Assembly: GCA_001839685.1 (NCBI GenBank) | Contig: MLAK01000314.1 | Coordinates: 3,431-67,430 of the forward strand | Source of the DNA: Tritrichomonas foetus | Taxonomy: Eukaryota; Parabasalia; Tritrichomonadida; Tritrichomonadidae | Reading direction: 5' to 3' | Length of the DNA: 64,000 nt | Shown here: positions 10,870 to 21,580 of the stretch, piece by piece | Layout: every line of letters begins with the position of its first letter | Position numbering within the stretch: the first letter of the stretch is position 1 | Notes under the pieces: model-generated | Seen by the model: the letters and a program-made list of their open reading frames with translations, nothing else | Database searches by the model: none | What the model was told of the DNA's origin: nothing | Translations under genes and position numbers: made by a program

Positions 10870-11820
10870 TTACAAGTGGTGTCTGTGGTAGATATTCGAT
10901 CTTGGTGAGACAGGCTGCGTCCTGGCCGACTTTTTCCTTGGGTTTTGAATTTTCGCGTTTGAAAAATCAAGGCCATCCAAGAATTCAGGCAATTCCTTGT
11001 TTCCCTTCTGTATATACTTCGCATACTTCATGGCAGAAACGGACGATTCAAGTCTTTGCTTATTTTGTACAGAAAGCATCGACGGACGACAATGGAATTG
11101 CTTTTTTTCGAGTTCCACGCCGGAGTACGTTCCAATGGCTTTCATTTTTTTGCGCATACCAAACGACGTGGTTATTCTTGCTGCCATGCAGCCGTCGCCT
11201 GCCCCCAAAATGTTTGCGTGATATGCGGATATTTTTCTTCCGGCCTCAGAAGGCCCGGTTTTCTTGCAATAGTCCCAAATATGCTTCTGTATCTCTTCGT
11301 TTGTTATTTGGCCGCTTCCCAAGTAATTCGACCCCATATATGACTTCGAGCGGGACGATGTCGAAAAGTCGTTTCCGTCGTCGGCGCCTATCGGCTCGAT
11401 ATCTTCGTTATAGCTAATAACCGATTCGACATCTTCATCTCGAGGCGAATTTTCAGGGGATGTATTTGAATTCGTATTTGTGTTGGTTTTCCCGAGAATG
11501 AACTCGGGATGAAGTTCTTGTTGGACGATTTGAATTTGTTGAAGTCGAGAGGGCGATCTTTGAAGAGGAACTCCATCGATTTCATCTGTGGTTGCAATTC
11601 GAATGATTCGCTCTTCGGCATCGGAAAAACTTGTACTAGTGTTATTAAAAAGTGGTTTTGTAGGTGTTTCGATTTTCGGAAGTTCTTTGAAAGATCGCTG
11701 ATTGGGTGTCACGTTTCCTGATGTGATCGGAGTTCTGGAATATATCGGCGTGTGAATGGTAACCCATGGGATTCCAGCATATCGGAGCTGGCCAGCCTTT
11801 TTCTCGTGAAATTTCGACAT
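10870..11820 (-). CDS. Conserved-looking orphan protein, basic
   Basis: 316 residues from an ATG at 11820. I do not recognise a domain. The N-terminus is basic and Ser/Thr/Pro-rich, the middle (about 100-160) carries Asn/Thr and acidic low complexity with an S-P-E-N-S-P stretch, and the second half (about 165-290) is more ordered, with a helical stretch then G-A-G-D-G-C and basic K-K-M-K. The coding sequence is visibly richer in G+C than its neighbours, which argues for real selection on it. S-P and T-P sites are frequent, so phosphoregulation is possible but unproven. Confidence 0.72.
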   Translation of the reverse strand: MSKFHEKKAGQLRYAGIPWVTIHTPIYSRTPITSGNVTPNQRSFKELPKIETPTKPLFNNTSTSFSDAEERIIRIATTDEIDGVPLQRSPSRLQQIQIVQQELHPEFILGKTNTNTNSNTSPENSPRDEDVESVISYNEDIEPIGADDGNDFSTSSRSKSYMGSNYLGSGQITNEEIQKHIWDYCKKTGPSEAGRKISAYHANILGAGDGCMAARITTSFGMRKKMKAIGTYSGVELEKKQFHCRPSMLSVQNKQRLESSVSAMKYAKYIQKGNKELPEFLDGLDFSNAKIQNPRKKSARTQPVSPRSNIYHRHHL

Positions 11821-12172
11821 AAGATTTTCGTGTTTTATTCGTTATTGAATTTGGACTATTGAATAGGATTAGTTTCAATTTTTGATGTTGACTATTGAAT
11901 AAAGTCGCAAGTATAAAAAATTGAATAAATAACGCAAAAGTATTCTGTTTATATTTGTCCAATCTTTGATAGTATTCCACAAAATATATCGAGTGATGTA
12001 ATTCGAATTGAGTTGATTTGAGACAATAATATATAATCATCTCAATTTTATACAATATTGATAGATGTATACAAACTAAATAGTCTTAACGTACGAAATC
12101 ACTAAAATGATCCTTATCATCAGTATTACTTAATACCATCAGTCAAAAATCAAAACCCAAATAGCTAAAAGA

Positions 12173-12271
12173 ATGACGAAAATTTCCCTTATCGCAAACT
12201 TCGCAAATGGCCGAATTCAAAAATATTTCGAAAATGATTCTGAAGAAGCTATTGTTTCAGTTTTCGGGTGA
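12173..12271 (+). CDS. Short coding-like ORF inside TIR element (copy 1)
   Basis: 32 codons from ATG to TGA, beginning M-T-K-I-S-L-I-A-N-F and ending I-V-S-V-F-G. Composition looks coding rather than AT-driven and the frame is preserved in the other two copies (20553-20651, 35279-35377). It may be the first codons of the transposase of a longer parent element, truncated by internal deletion. Function unknown; expression unproven. Confidence 0.35.
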   Translation: MTKISLIANFANGRIQKYFENDSEEAIVSVFG

Positions 12272-12564
12272 ACAGCTTTCAGTCAATTGTTAAATCTATT
12301 TTTTATAGTTATGAGCCATATTTATTCATAGTTTTGAAATTTTGCAACAATTAAACCGAAAAAAGAGCGATTTTGGAGAAAGCCTAAAAAAAAATTGTGA
12401 GAAGCTTTTTTTCCAAGAATCACAAAGATTATAATACTGCTTCCCATAATTCTATTTACACTTCTTCTATCGATTTTTAATTAAAAATCGCGAAAATTTT
12501 GATAGTTTTAACTCAGTGATGTTGAATTCATTCAATTTCCATTTGACAAATATGAATGTATTGA

Positions 12565-12780
12565 AATCTTTTCTGTCATAAAATTTTAGTATATGAAGAA
12601 AATAGACTGGCAGTCCTCAACAGCACATTCTCAAGCAGGGATACAGATACAACGATTGAAAGACCAAATCAAGAAAAATGGAATCCAATATGTTTTTTTC
12701 CAGACTCGATGCCAAGTGAATTTTCTGATGACTCGCCATTTAGATGGCAAAACATTCGTAATCTTCTCATTGATGCCTAA
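12565..12780 (+). pseudogene. Coding-like 3' remnant inside TIR element (copy 1)
   Basis: 71 codons open from just after a TGA (12562-12564) to the TAA at 12778-12780. The frame gives E-K-W-N-P-I-C-F-F-P-D-S-M-P-S-E, then F-R-W-Q-N-I-R-N-L-L-I-D-A at the C-terminus. It looks like the C-terminal end of a protein and carries no useful start near its 5' end. The frame is open in all three copies (20945-21160, 35671-35886) and differs by only two residues. I interpret it as the 3' end of a lost transposase or of a captured host gene. An overlapping ORF at 12593-12853 in another frame is less protein-like. Confidence 0.4.
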
Positions 12781-13457
12781 ATTTTTTTTATTTATATCAA
12801 AATTATTAATATTTTTTTTATACTTCATTTTTGTATTTTGGAAAACATTATAATTTTCGATGGAGGGTCATATGATAATAAAAAGCACGATTTATGATCA
12901 GAAATAATCAAGATATTAATGCTATAAAATCACTTTTTATCTCAATAATTCTCAGAAATTTCTGTGGGGTTTATTTTTTTCTCACAATTTTTTTTTGGAT
13001 TTGGTTTTCTCTGTATCTTGATTTTTAAATTATAATATTTATATATTATTAATAGGATTACAATTAAATAATTTTTAGATGACAATAATATCAACAATTA
13101 TTCATTTAGATCTCTCAATAGTCTTCTACATCTAGAGCTAGTTAGTTTGTATACATCTATATTGATTATGTTTTGATCGTGGAAAGACGTTATCCCGATA
13201 GATGCTTTGCAATTCTTTGACTCTCTTTATTCAATTATTGAATTTTTTGAAAAAGCTCAATATAAATTCTGCTTAAATCTGGCTGAATCTATTCAAAATT
13301 TGTCAGCTTATTTAGCTTAAACCGATTTTATTACATATCATTATTGGGTGAAGTGTTGACAAATATATTTTTCTAGAATAGGATAGATATATAAATATCG
13401 AAATAAATTAATTATATACAAATTTATTATGAAAGATTAAAAGATTAAGGATTTCAT

Positions 13458-14681
13458 TCATTCATCCAATTCTTCTTCCCTATTGATCACGAAAACTTCA
13501 TGATGTCCAAAACCATTGAAGAATGAAGATGGTGAATAGGTATATGCGCTAAACTTGTGAATTGTGAGAAGATCACCAATGTGAAGTTTAGGCCACATCA
13601 TATTTTCATACACACAGTCAGCTGAGTCACATGTTTGTCCCCAAAGTATTGTGGAAACTTTATTTTCTTTAACAGCATCTTCTTTGCTTTCTTTCTTTAG
13701 TTTCATTTCAAAGTGGGGTTCAGCATGATCATATGAAAGTGAATTGAAAGCACCATACATTCCATCTGGAACAAAGATCGATTGTGAGATTGATCCATCA
13801 ATATCTGAGACATGTTCCTTGACTGAAATAACAGGAAGATGAAGATCCATATAATCTGAACCGATGAATCTTCCAGGCTCAGCAATGAATTCAATATCAT
13901 CATTCTGAAAGTAATCATCAATAGCATCTTGAATAGCTAATGAAATTGTTTCAAATGTGTTGTTTGACTCAGCACTTGGTGGTAAGAAACCACCACCGAT
14001 ATCGATAAAGCAGACATGAAGTCCTAAGTCTTCTGCTTTAACTTTTAGATCAGAAACATATTCAAGAGCTGTTCGGAATGTTGAAATATCATCACATAAT
14101 GAACCAACATGAAATGAGAAACCAATGAAATTGGCACCAAGTTCTTTTGTGATTTTCAAAAGATGTGGAACATCTTCTGGTGATGCTCCAAATTTGTTAC
14201 TAAGTTGGATTTTTGCATTAGAAAATTTCGGTTTAACACGAAGATAAACTTCGGCATCTGGATAATAACGCATGATTTTTTCGAGTTCTTCTTCGGTATC
14301 ATAAACAAGTCTCTCAACTCCTTCTTCTTTAGCGTAGCGTAAAGCTGCTATTGACTTAAGTGGATGTGAAAACACAATCTTTGAAGGATCTACTCCATGT
14401 TTAATCATTCTTTGAATTTCATCTTTTGATGCACAGTCGAACCCGATTCCACGATCAGCCAGAAATTGAAGTAAGTTGGGTTCATCACAACATTTTATTG
14501 CATAATATGGCTTGATATCGGGGAGATTCTCTTCCCAAAGAGATAAGCTCTCACGAGGTCTGTTGAGATCTCCAACCCAAAATGCTTGATCTTCATCTAT
14601 TTTGTTTAATATGTTTTGGACATTTTTGTCAACTGAATCAACAATTGAGAAGTTGTTGCTTGGTGCGACGTGAGTTGCCAT
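13458..14681 (-). CDS. ODC: Ornithine decarboxylase
   Basis: 407 residues, a normal length for eukaryotic-type ODC (fold type III, PLP-dependent). It converts ornithine to putrescine in the cytosol, the first step of polyamine synthesis. Visible motifs in order: PLP lysine in Y-Y-A-I-K-C (K63), H-V-G-S (H191), phosphate-binding D-I-G-G-G-F (227-232), E-P-G-R (268-271), Y-D-H-A (D318, substrate side), catalytic W-G-Q-T-C-D (C351, D352) and F-N-G-F (388-391). All catalytic positions are intact, and the Cys-Asp pair argues for ODC rather than arginine or diaminopimelate decarboxylase. The long C-terminal degradation tail of mammalian ODC is absent. An initiator-like TCACTT lies 22 nt upstream of the ATG. 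Confidence 0.95.
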   Translation of the reverse strand: MATHVAPSNNFSIVDSVDKNVQNILNKIDEDQAFWVGDLNRPRESLSLWEENLPDIKPYYAIKCCDEPNLLQFLADRGIGFDCASKDEIQRMIKHGVDPSKIVFSHPLKSIAALRYAKEEGVERLVYDTEEELEKIMRYYPDAEVYLRVKPKFSNAKIQLSNKFGASPEDVPHLLKITKELGANFIGFSFHVGSLCDDISTFRTALEYVSDLKVKAEDLGLHVCFIDIGGGFLPPSAESNNTFETISLAIQDAIDDYFQNDDIEFIAEPGRFIGSDYMDLHLPVISVKEHVSDIDGSISQSIFVPDGMYGAFNSLSYDHAEPHFEMKLKKESKEDAVKENKVSTILWGQTCDSADCVYENMMWPKLHIGDLLTIHKFSAYTYSPSSFFNGFGHHEVFVINREEELDE

Positions 14682-14699
14682 TGCTTCTTGTAGAGAATG

Positions 14700-14705
14700 A
14701 AGTGA
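14700..14705 (-). promoter_or_regulatory. Initiator (Inr)-like motif of the ODC gene
   Basis: TCACTT on the minus strand, matching the trichomonad initiator TCA-Py-(T/A). The presumed +1 A is 22 nt upstream of the ODC ATG, in the range typical for the very short 5' leaders of trichomonads. Confidence 0.5.
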
Positions 14706-15930
14706 AAACTGATCAAATGATTGCTTTGAAAAATTTCCAATAGAAATTTTGATAAATTTTTATAAACTACACCATTACAATTAAAGCGAAAAATAATCAT
14801 CTCTGAATTATCTTTTTCTGTTTGAATACTGTTTGAATAACGTGATTGGTTTTGCAAAATCTTTCTGAATTATTCATAGCTAAAGAAAAAGATATTTCTG
14901 TTAAAGTTTTGATGGCCTGAAAAAGCTTTTATTACAAATATTTTGAGATATCTAAAACTTTGACAAAAAATTTTAAATTTTTCTATTGATTTCAAAGGAT
15001 TATTATCAGGCCAAGAAAAACTTTTAACTCCGTAACGAATATTTCCTGTCAAACTTATAGCAGAAACCTTGTAAACTAGCCTGTATATAAATAGTATTTG
15101 AAATGGATTTAAGGATTAATCGAATAATCCAAACTTATCTGAAATTGGCTTTCAATTTATTAGGTTTCAATTAAATCATTATTTAATAACGAAAAAAAAT
15201 TTTAATCTTACAATTTTGATGACATTCAATTAATTGGATAAAATTTCAATAAAAAGAAAAAAAGAAAAATTAAATTACAACTGACGGACACAATTTTTAA
15301 TGACAATTACATTTTTTTATCGGTCATTTTTGTGGATAACCATCAGTTAGAAAAAGATTAATTCATTTAATGAAACTTAAATCTCAGATGTTCTGAATGT
15401 TTCTCATCCAAAAGAGTGAATAAGATGTTCATATTCATCCGAAAAAACAACCAAAAATGATCATTTAGGTCTCATTCACATTTTTGTTGTATTCAAAACA
15501 ATGATTTGTCACAAACATATCATAAAATGGCAAAATCCTCTTTTGAATATTATTATTTCTTTATTAAAAAAGAATCATTCAAATTACTTGGTTGTCAATT
15601 GTTTTCGGTTGGAAATAAATTTATGAATAACGTCATCGCTATCCCATTTTTGCAACTTAATGACAATTTTTAATCATTAAACTATCATTTTATTTCTAGA
15701 TTATTTTGTTAATCCAACTTCATAAGTTAACTTTATATCGCTATCATCATCTTTGATAAATTTCATCTTCGAACGGTAATGAAAAACATGTTTTAGTGAG
15801 ACAAATATTACATAGAATGTATATATTCTGATAAAATTATAAAAGATAAATTAAAAATAGCAAATTATTTAAAAAACAAACAAATAAATTACATACATAC
15901 AAAATTATTGCGTGCATAAGTCTATTAAAA
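14706..15930. other. Intergenic, no gene seen
   Basis: About 1.2 kb of AT-rich DNA between the ODC start and the phosphodiesterase-like gene end. A 60-codon minus-strand frame at 14870-15052 has no recognisable feature. Confidence 0.5.
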
Positions 15931-18900
15931 TTACTTCCTCCGATCTTTCCATTTCTGGAAATTTTCTTTCGTCATATCAAACAAAATACCCAATTCCTTT
16001 CTAAGTCCGACCAATGCTTCAAAAGCAGGATAAGCAGATTTATCCATCATTTCAATCATAGCTAAAGCTTTAATGTGGTGATCTCTACTGTTATGCCGAT
16101 TAGAAAACCCTAAACCGTTTTCAGTTTCTTTATCACCAAGATAAAACATTGAATTCATAATCAATGGTTGCCATTTCAAATTTATACCAAATGGCCTACA
16201 GAAAGGGGCCATATCCGCACATTTGATCAACATTATCATTAAAGTTTGACGTGTTCCTCGATTATTTAAATCAATTGTTGATGTTTTCATTATTTTTTGG
16301 CATTCTTTGATCATATCACTGACATCATCAGTTATAATTTCCATCATTAAAGTGATGATAGTTTTCCAAATCTGTTTCACATCATAACTATCAAGATTAG
16401 AAAAGATATTACATTTTGGTTTACTCAGGATTCGAATTGCCGATGAACAATGCGAAACTGTTAATGGTAAATTTCCAATTAAGGTTCCGAGTGGGGTTTC
16501 AGAATTGATTTGGAAGGAATTACTCGTTCCATCATCATATGAATAGCTAAAAATCACAGAAATAAAGAGAGCTAAAATTTCTGTTGGGTGAAAAACGGTC
16601 GTTAAATTACCTTTTTCAATTTCGAACATGAGAAGTTGCGCCATATCAATTGCGTGCATCCAATTATGATAATAATTATCTTTATATGAATGCTTAGCTG
16701 CATAAATTGCATTAAAAAGTGTCAAATTGTCAATTTTGAATGTCTCCAATAACTTAAATTTATTAAATATATAGAAGATAAATTTATAATCACCATCATT
16801 AACCATTAAATCATATGAAAAGAATTGCAAAGTCTCAATATTATTCAGAATTTCAGGTGGTAGTTCTAATTTCGGTGGTAGAATAGTTTTCTTTCGATAC
16901 GCCGGTGAAATTAATTGATCCAATTTCCATAAAGATTTCCCTTGTTGAATAACAGATTGAAGTTTATAATTATCGAAAAATAAAGAAAAAATGGTCGAAA
17001 TACATTGAACAAACATTAAATCATTATCTTCAAATCCACCTTTTGTCTTATCAAGTAATTCAATAACACCAATACATCGAGATAATCCATCATTGGATTT
17101 AGAATCAGAATTTACTCGAGGACTTCCACGTGGCGATTTCATTTGTAACGATGATGAAAAGTGTTTATTTGGATCTTGAAGTGCTAAAAGTGGGGCTATA
17201 CAGATATTTTGATAATTGTTATCAACTGTATGATCAACTCGACCATCTTTTGTAATATCATTAACGAAAAATGATTTATTTGATTCAGCACAAGATGCAG
17301 CAATTCCAGAAGAAAGTGTAATTGCATCAGGTTTATCAATTGGTCCATCCCACAAACGTGGAACCAATAAATTTGATGCATGATCAGCTACAAAAATAAC
17401 AATCTTTTCGACTTTTACAATTTCTCGAATACTTGGAAGTAAATTTTGTAAAGTTTTCCGGAAATCAGGAGCAGGATTCAATAAATCAGGAATCATTGAA
17501 AAGAATGTTGTAGTTCTTCGCGTTAGTCTCGAAAGTCGACCATTAATTACTGCATTATTAATTAAACATGAACAAATTGTACCACAAAGTCTAGAAGAAT
17601 CGATATCTAGTTGATTAAAAGGATTCCAATCTTGTTTATTTAAGAGTTGAACAATAGAAACAACCATTCCAGTTGCATCTACAATCGGTACAGTTAATAA
17701 TGATTTAGTTTTATAACCAGTAATTAAATCAGTAGTACTATCAAATCGAACATCTTCATAAGCATCTGCAGTATTATGAACATCAGCTGATCGAACGACA
17801 CCTCCTGAAATTCCTTTATTGAAACGTTGTGTAATTGGATCTTTTACATTTTTAGCGTAAATTGAAGTGATCGTTTCTGCTTTATGATCGGTGATATAAA
17901 ACGTACCACGGTCAGCAGCAGTAATGGTTTCCAAAATTGACATTGATTTATTTACAATATCTTCAGCTTTCATTCTCTGACCAAATTCAGGTAAAACCGT
18001 CGTCAGATCAGATAATGTCTTAATTTGCTCATTTTTGGCAATTGCTTCCGAAAACTTTATAGAATTTTTGAAACTAGTCAGAATGAATGGAGCAGTTTGC
18101 GCTAAAATATTTTCATCTTGTGTTGTAAACATTTTTTTCGGCATTCCTCTTAAAACAATCGTGAAAATCGAATCAAGTTGTCGGTCATATATTGGATATG
18201 CTAATAAGGCAGCATCTTCTTCACCATCAGTTGGTTCAAAATAAGAACTTAACATTTTGTTGCTTGAGCAGTTGAACATTTGCATTTTTTTGGAAACATG
18301 TCCAATAATCCCTTCATCTCCAATTTTGATAGTTTCTGCATGATTGATATACCTGGTGCTAATTGATGTTTTTTTATCGGTTCGCCAAATTTCAGCCACT
18401 CTGCAATTAAATATTACATTCATTTTTTTCTGAAACATAATTAAAAATTGACCAATTTCAAATAAATTCATTAATTCTACAATTGATTTGGTTGGAGCTG
18501 GCGTATGCATTAAAAAATGACTAAAAACTTTAAATTTCTTCATAAATTCATTCGCGATTTTTTCATCATTTTCAGTAATTGTTGGATCTGTGAACTTTTT
18601 TTGTATTTCTACAACACCAATTATATTATCATGGCTATCATGAAGTGGAAATAAAATTAAAGATGATTTTGGATTCACAATTTTTGAATCGATATCTTCA
18701 TTGTATGAAAAGTGCTGAGCAGCAATAGGAATCTTTAAAAGACCACGATGAGAAAATGCAAATCCAACAATTGTATCATTATGTGAAACAGCAACATCAA
18801 GCTTTGGCGAATACAATTTTTGGATTGATGCAATTTCATGCCAAAAAATTACGTTTCCTGATACAATTTTACTTGACATAAATGATTCAATTGATGCATG

Positions 18901-19350
18901 CATTGGTTTTTCAGGAAAAGTTAGTAAAAATGATTCAATTGCTTCATCCAATTTTATTTGGCTATCTAATTTCCGCAATTTTAAGTCTTGCGCGGCAATT
19001 GTTCGATTATTCGTCTTTTCGTTTGGCGGCGCCTGCGATGAAAGCGATGAAAAAAAACTCTCAGTTGTTGATTCATTCAAATTAACTGTATTGTTTCTTG
19101 AGCGAACAGAAATTTGCTTGCGGGGAGTCATGGGATTGGTCCTGCCAGCCGATTGGCCAGTGAGGTCGAACGGGCGAAAAGAAATTTGCGTTCTTGACAG
19201 AAAATTTACCGATTTACTGAGACTATCTTCGTTTCGACAAAATGGATCTTGCGGTGATGGAACGGCGGTTGCGTTTTTTGGTATGCGACGGCGATTCGTT
19301 TTTTTAGTTCTAGATGAAGAAATGGGCTCTTTCGATATCATTTCTATCAA
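15931..19350 (-). CDS. Four-GAF phosphodiesterase-like protein, probably catalytically dead
   Basis: 1,139 residues. After a Ser/Thr-rich basic N-terminus (1-115) come four GAF-like domains at about 130-280, 295-430, 455-600 and 625-795; the third is the most canonical. A class I cyclic-nucleotide phosphodiesterase domain follows at about 845-1135. There Y-H-N-W-M-H (894-899) keeps the catalytic and first metal histidines and K-C-A-D (D1046) keeps the late aspartate. However the H-D-x-x-H-P-G block that supplies two metal ligands reads S-Y-S-Y-D-D-G (935-941), so the His-Asp pair is replaced. I infer loss of hydrolysis and a cyclic-nucleotide or ligand sensor or scaffold role. GAF-PDEs normally act in cAMP/cGMP signalling. 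Confidence 0.85.
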   Translation of the reverse strand: MIEMISKEPISSSRTKKTNRRRIPKNATAVPSPQDPFCRNEDSLSKSVNFLSRTQISFRPFDLTGQSAGRTNPMTPRKQISVRSRNNTVNLNESTTESFFSSLSSQAPPNEKTNNRTIAAQDLKLRKLDSQIKLDEAIESFLLTFPEKPMHASIESFMSSKIVSGNVIFWHEIASIQKLYSPKLDVAVSHNDTIVGFAFSHRGLLKIPIAAQHFSYNEDIDSKIVNPKSSLILFPLHDSHDNIIGVVEIQKKFTDPTITENDEKIANEFMKKFKVFSHFLMHTPAPTKSIVELMNLFEIGQFLIMFQKKMNVIFNCRVAEIWRTDKKTSISTRYINHAETIKIGDEGIIGHVSKKMQMFNCSSNKMLSSYFEPTDGEEDAALLAYPIYDRQLDSIFTIVLRGMPKKMFTTQDENILAQTAPFILTSFKNSIKFSEAIAKNEQIKTLSDLTTVLPEFGQRMKAEDIVNKSMSILETITAADRGTFYITDHKAETITSIYAKNVKDPITQRFNKGISGGVVRSADVHNTADAYEDVRFDSTTDLITGYKTKSLLTVPIVDATGMVVSIVQLLNKQDWNPFNQLDIDSSRLCGTICSCLINNAVINGRLSRLTRRTTTFFSMIPDLLNPAPDFRKTLQNLLPSIREIVKVEKIVIFVADHASNLLVPRLWDGPIDKPDAITLSSGIAASCAESNKSFFVNDITKDGRVDHTVDNNYQNICIAPLLALQDPNKHFSSSLQMKSPRGSPRVNSDSKSNDGLSRCIGVIELLDKTKGGFEDNDLMFVQCISTIFSLFFDNYKLQSVIQQGKSLWKLDQLISPAYRKKTILPPKLELPPEILNNIETLQFFSYDLMVNDGDYKFIFYIFNKFKLLETFKIDNLTLFNAIYAAKHSYKDNYYHNWMHAIDMAQLLMFEIEKGNLTTVFHPTEILALFISVIFSYSYDDGTSNSFQINSETPLGTLIGNLPLTVSHCSSAIRILSKPKCNIFSNLDSYDVKQIWKTIITLMMEIITDDVSDMIKECQKIMKTSTIDLNNRGTRQTLMIMLIKCADMAPFCRPFGINLKWQPLIMNSMFYLGDKETENGLGFSNRHNSRDHHIKALAMIEMMDKSAYPAFEALVGLRKELGILFDMTKENFQKWKDRRK

Positions 19351-20442
19351 GTGGATTAACTAGCGGTTAATGGTCAAAATATTTCACGGTCCCTTCAAAT
19401 TGATGATTTACATCTCTTAATATTGTATGCATATTCAATTTTTTAATTTGCAACTGTAAAATCTTCGACTTTTTGTCGTGGTATTTGGCCACTATATTTA
19501 AACGTCACGAATGGCCAAATAAAGAGTCAAACATGAATCCATGAAATTGCTGTTCTTGAAATGATATTCGTCGGACAAAGTGTCATGGATATATTTTAAA
19601 GAGCATTGATGCGAAGAGGACGATACGTCAAAAAAATTTCCATATAAATGACAAATTTCTCACTAATTATCCACAAACACTTTTAGAAGTAGTCTTTAAA
19701 AATATTTTCTATTAGAGAAGCAAAACAAAATTATAATTTATGTGAATTCGTGAAATATTCCTCCAATTTGAAGGATTGGAAAAATTGATATTATCCTTTT
19801 GATAGCAATTAATAAAATTCATACCTTATTTCAATTCCAAATATTTATTCATTTATGTTTTTCATTTATATCGGAAATAAATTCATATTTTTTATTCGTA
19901 TAAAATTGACTGGAATTGAGTCCATTTGGAGAAGACAATAAAAAATTAAGGTTATTGCTATTAAGAAACTTGTTGTCGTGAAAAAATGAACCATAAAAAA
20001 CAATCAAAGTTAATCTTTTGAATTCATTTCTCTGGTGATATGATGGCACCCTCATAATCTATACAATCCATCTTGTTGATTCCAGTTGGTATTTTTATTC
20101 CCAATATTCCACCGTAAGTGAGATAGGTTATCGATGATTGTCATCTTGACATCACCTTTTCTATCGTTTCATTCAAATGATGATACTCTTTGAATTCAAT
20201 TTCGAATAAATCGGATCTTTTTCAATTATTTACATTGTTCAAACTTAATTTTTCAGAAATCTTTTTCTAAGCTCATATACAATTGGCCAATAGAAAGAAA
20301 ATTTTCTATTAAAATTTGTTTATAATTTTTCGAATTTGTGAGATCATAATATTGTAAAATATTTTGAAAGCATCGTTTTAATTTAATTCAAAAATCATTC
20401 ATGAATCAATTCAAATCAGCAAAACAAAATCTCTAGATTTAA
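19351..20442. other. Intergenic, no gene seen
   Basis: AT-rich DNA ending at the left end of the second TIR element. The only long frame (19849-20055, minus) has no recognisable feature. Confidence 0.5.
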
Positions 20443-20552
20443 AGATGTATACAAACCAAATAGTCTTAACGTACGAAATCACTAAAATGATCCTTATCAT
20501 CAGTATTACTTAATACCATCAGTCAAAAATCAAAACCCAAATAGCTAAAAGA

Positions 20553-20651
20553 ATGACGAAAATTTCCCTTATCGCAAACTTCGCAAATGGCCGAATTCAA
20601 AAATATTTCGAAAATGATTCTGAAGAAGCTATTGTTTCAGTTTTCGGGTGA
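20553..20651 (+). CDS. Short coding-like ORF inside TIR element (copy 2)
   Basis: Same 32-codon frame as 12173-12271, from ATG to TGA, intact. See that entry for interpretation. Confidence 0.3.
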   Translation: MTKISLIANFANGRIQKYFENDSEEAIVSVFG

Positions 20652-20944
20652 ACAGCTTTCAGTCAATTGTTAAATCTATTTTTTATAGTTATGAGCCATA
20701 TTTATTCATAGTTTTGAAATTTTGCAACAATTAAACCGAAAAAAGAGCGATTTTGGAGAAAGCCTAAAAAAAAATTGTGAGAAGCTTTTTTTCCAAGAAT
20801 CACAAAGATTATAATACTGCTTCCCATAATTCTATTTACACTTCTTCTATCGATTTTTAATTAAAAATCGCGAAAATTTTGATAGTTTTAACTCAGTGAT
20901 GTTGAATTAATTCAATTTCCATTTGACATATATGAATGTATTGA

Positions 20945-21160
20945 AATCTTTTCTGTCATAAAATTTTAGTATATGAAGAAAATAGACTGGCAGTCCTCAA
21001 CAGCACATTCTCAAGCAGGGATACAGATACAACGATTGAAAGACCAATTCAAGAAAAATGGAATCCAATATGTTTTTTTCCAGACTTGATGCCAAGTGAA
21101 TTTTCTGATGACTCGCCATTTAGATGGCAAAACATTCGTAATCTTCTCATTGATGCCTAA
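20945..21160 (+). pseudogene. Coding-like 3' remnant inside TIR element (copy 2)
   Basis: Same open frame as 12565-12780, ending in TAA. It differs from copy 1 by Asn to Ile and Ser to Leu; no stop or frame change has arisen. Confidence 0.38.
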
Positions 21161-21580
21161 ATTTTTTTTATTTATATCAAAATTATTAATATTTTTTTTA
21201 TACTTCATTTTTGTATTTTGGAAAACATTATAATTTTCAATGGAGGGTCATATGATAATAAAAAGCACGATTTATGATAAGAAATAATCAAGATATTAAT
21301 GCTATAAAATCACTTTCTATCTCAATAATTCTCAGAAATTTCTGTTGGGTTTATTTTTTTCTCACAATTTTTTTTTGGATTTGGTTTTCTCTGTATCTTG
21401 ATTTTTAAATTATAATATTTATATATTATTAATAGGATTACAATTAAATAATTTTTAGATGACAATAATATCAACAATTATTCATTTAGATCTCTCAATA
21501 GTCTTCTACATCTAGATCTAGTTAGTTTGTATACATCTAGATTTAATTAATTGTTGAAGCAATTACAGATCGACTAAATT

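Larger units (their letters stand above)
12063..13158. mobile_element. 1,096-bp TIR element, copy 1
   Basis: Starts AGATGTATACAAAC and ends with its inverse; the TIR runs about 21 bp with one mismatch. It is flanked on both sides by the direct repeat ATATTGAT, an 8-bp target-site duplication. A perfect 20-bp palindrome lies at 12471-12490, and an 18-bp internal inverted repeat (around 12386-12403 and 12979-12996) sits inside the termini. It is the same length as the copies at 20443 and 35169 and differs from them by around 1%. No full transposase is encoded, so it is non-autonomous. Eight-bp duplications are known from hAT, P and Merlin elements, but the terminus does not clearly match any of them. 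Confidence 0.92.
20443..21538. mobile_element. 1,096-bp TIR element, copy 2
   Basis: Same length and termini as copy 1, flanked by the 8-bp direct repeat AGATTTAA on both sides. The internal palindrome is at 20851-20870. The right end lies only 42 bp before the ATG of the SPX transporter at 21581, so the insertion has displaced whatever lay upstream of the gene's immediate leader. Orientation is the same as the other copies. Confidence 0.92.

Noticed and set aside
12593..12853. 86-codon ORF in the TIR element and its 65-codon antisense frame
   Set aside because: The neighbouring frame (12565-12780) reads more like a protein; these end in poly-Phe/Ile or poly-Lys/Asn.
17196..19363. Secondary frames within the GAF-PDE gene
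   Set aside because: They overlap a well-supported domain-bearing gene and have no features of their own.
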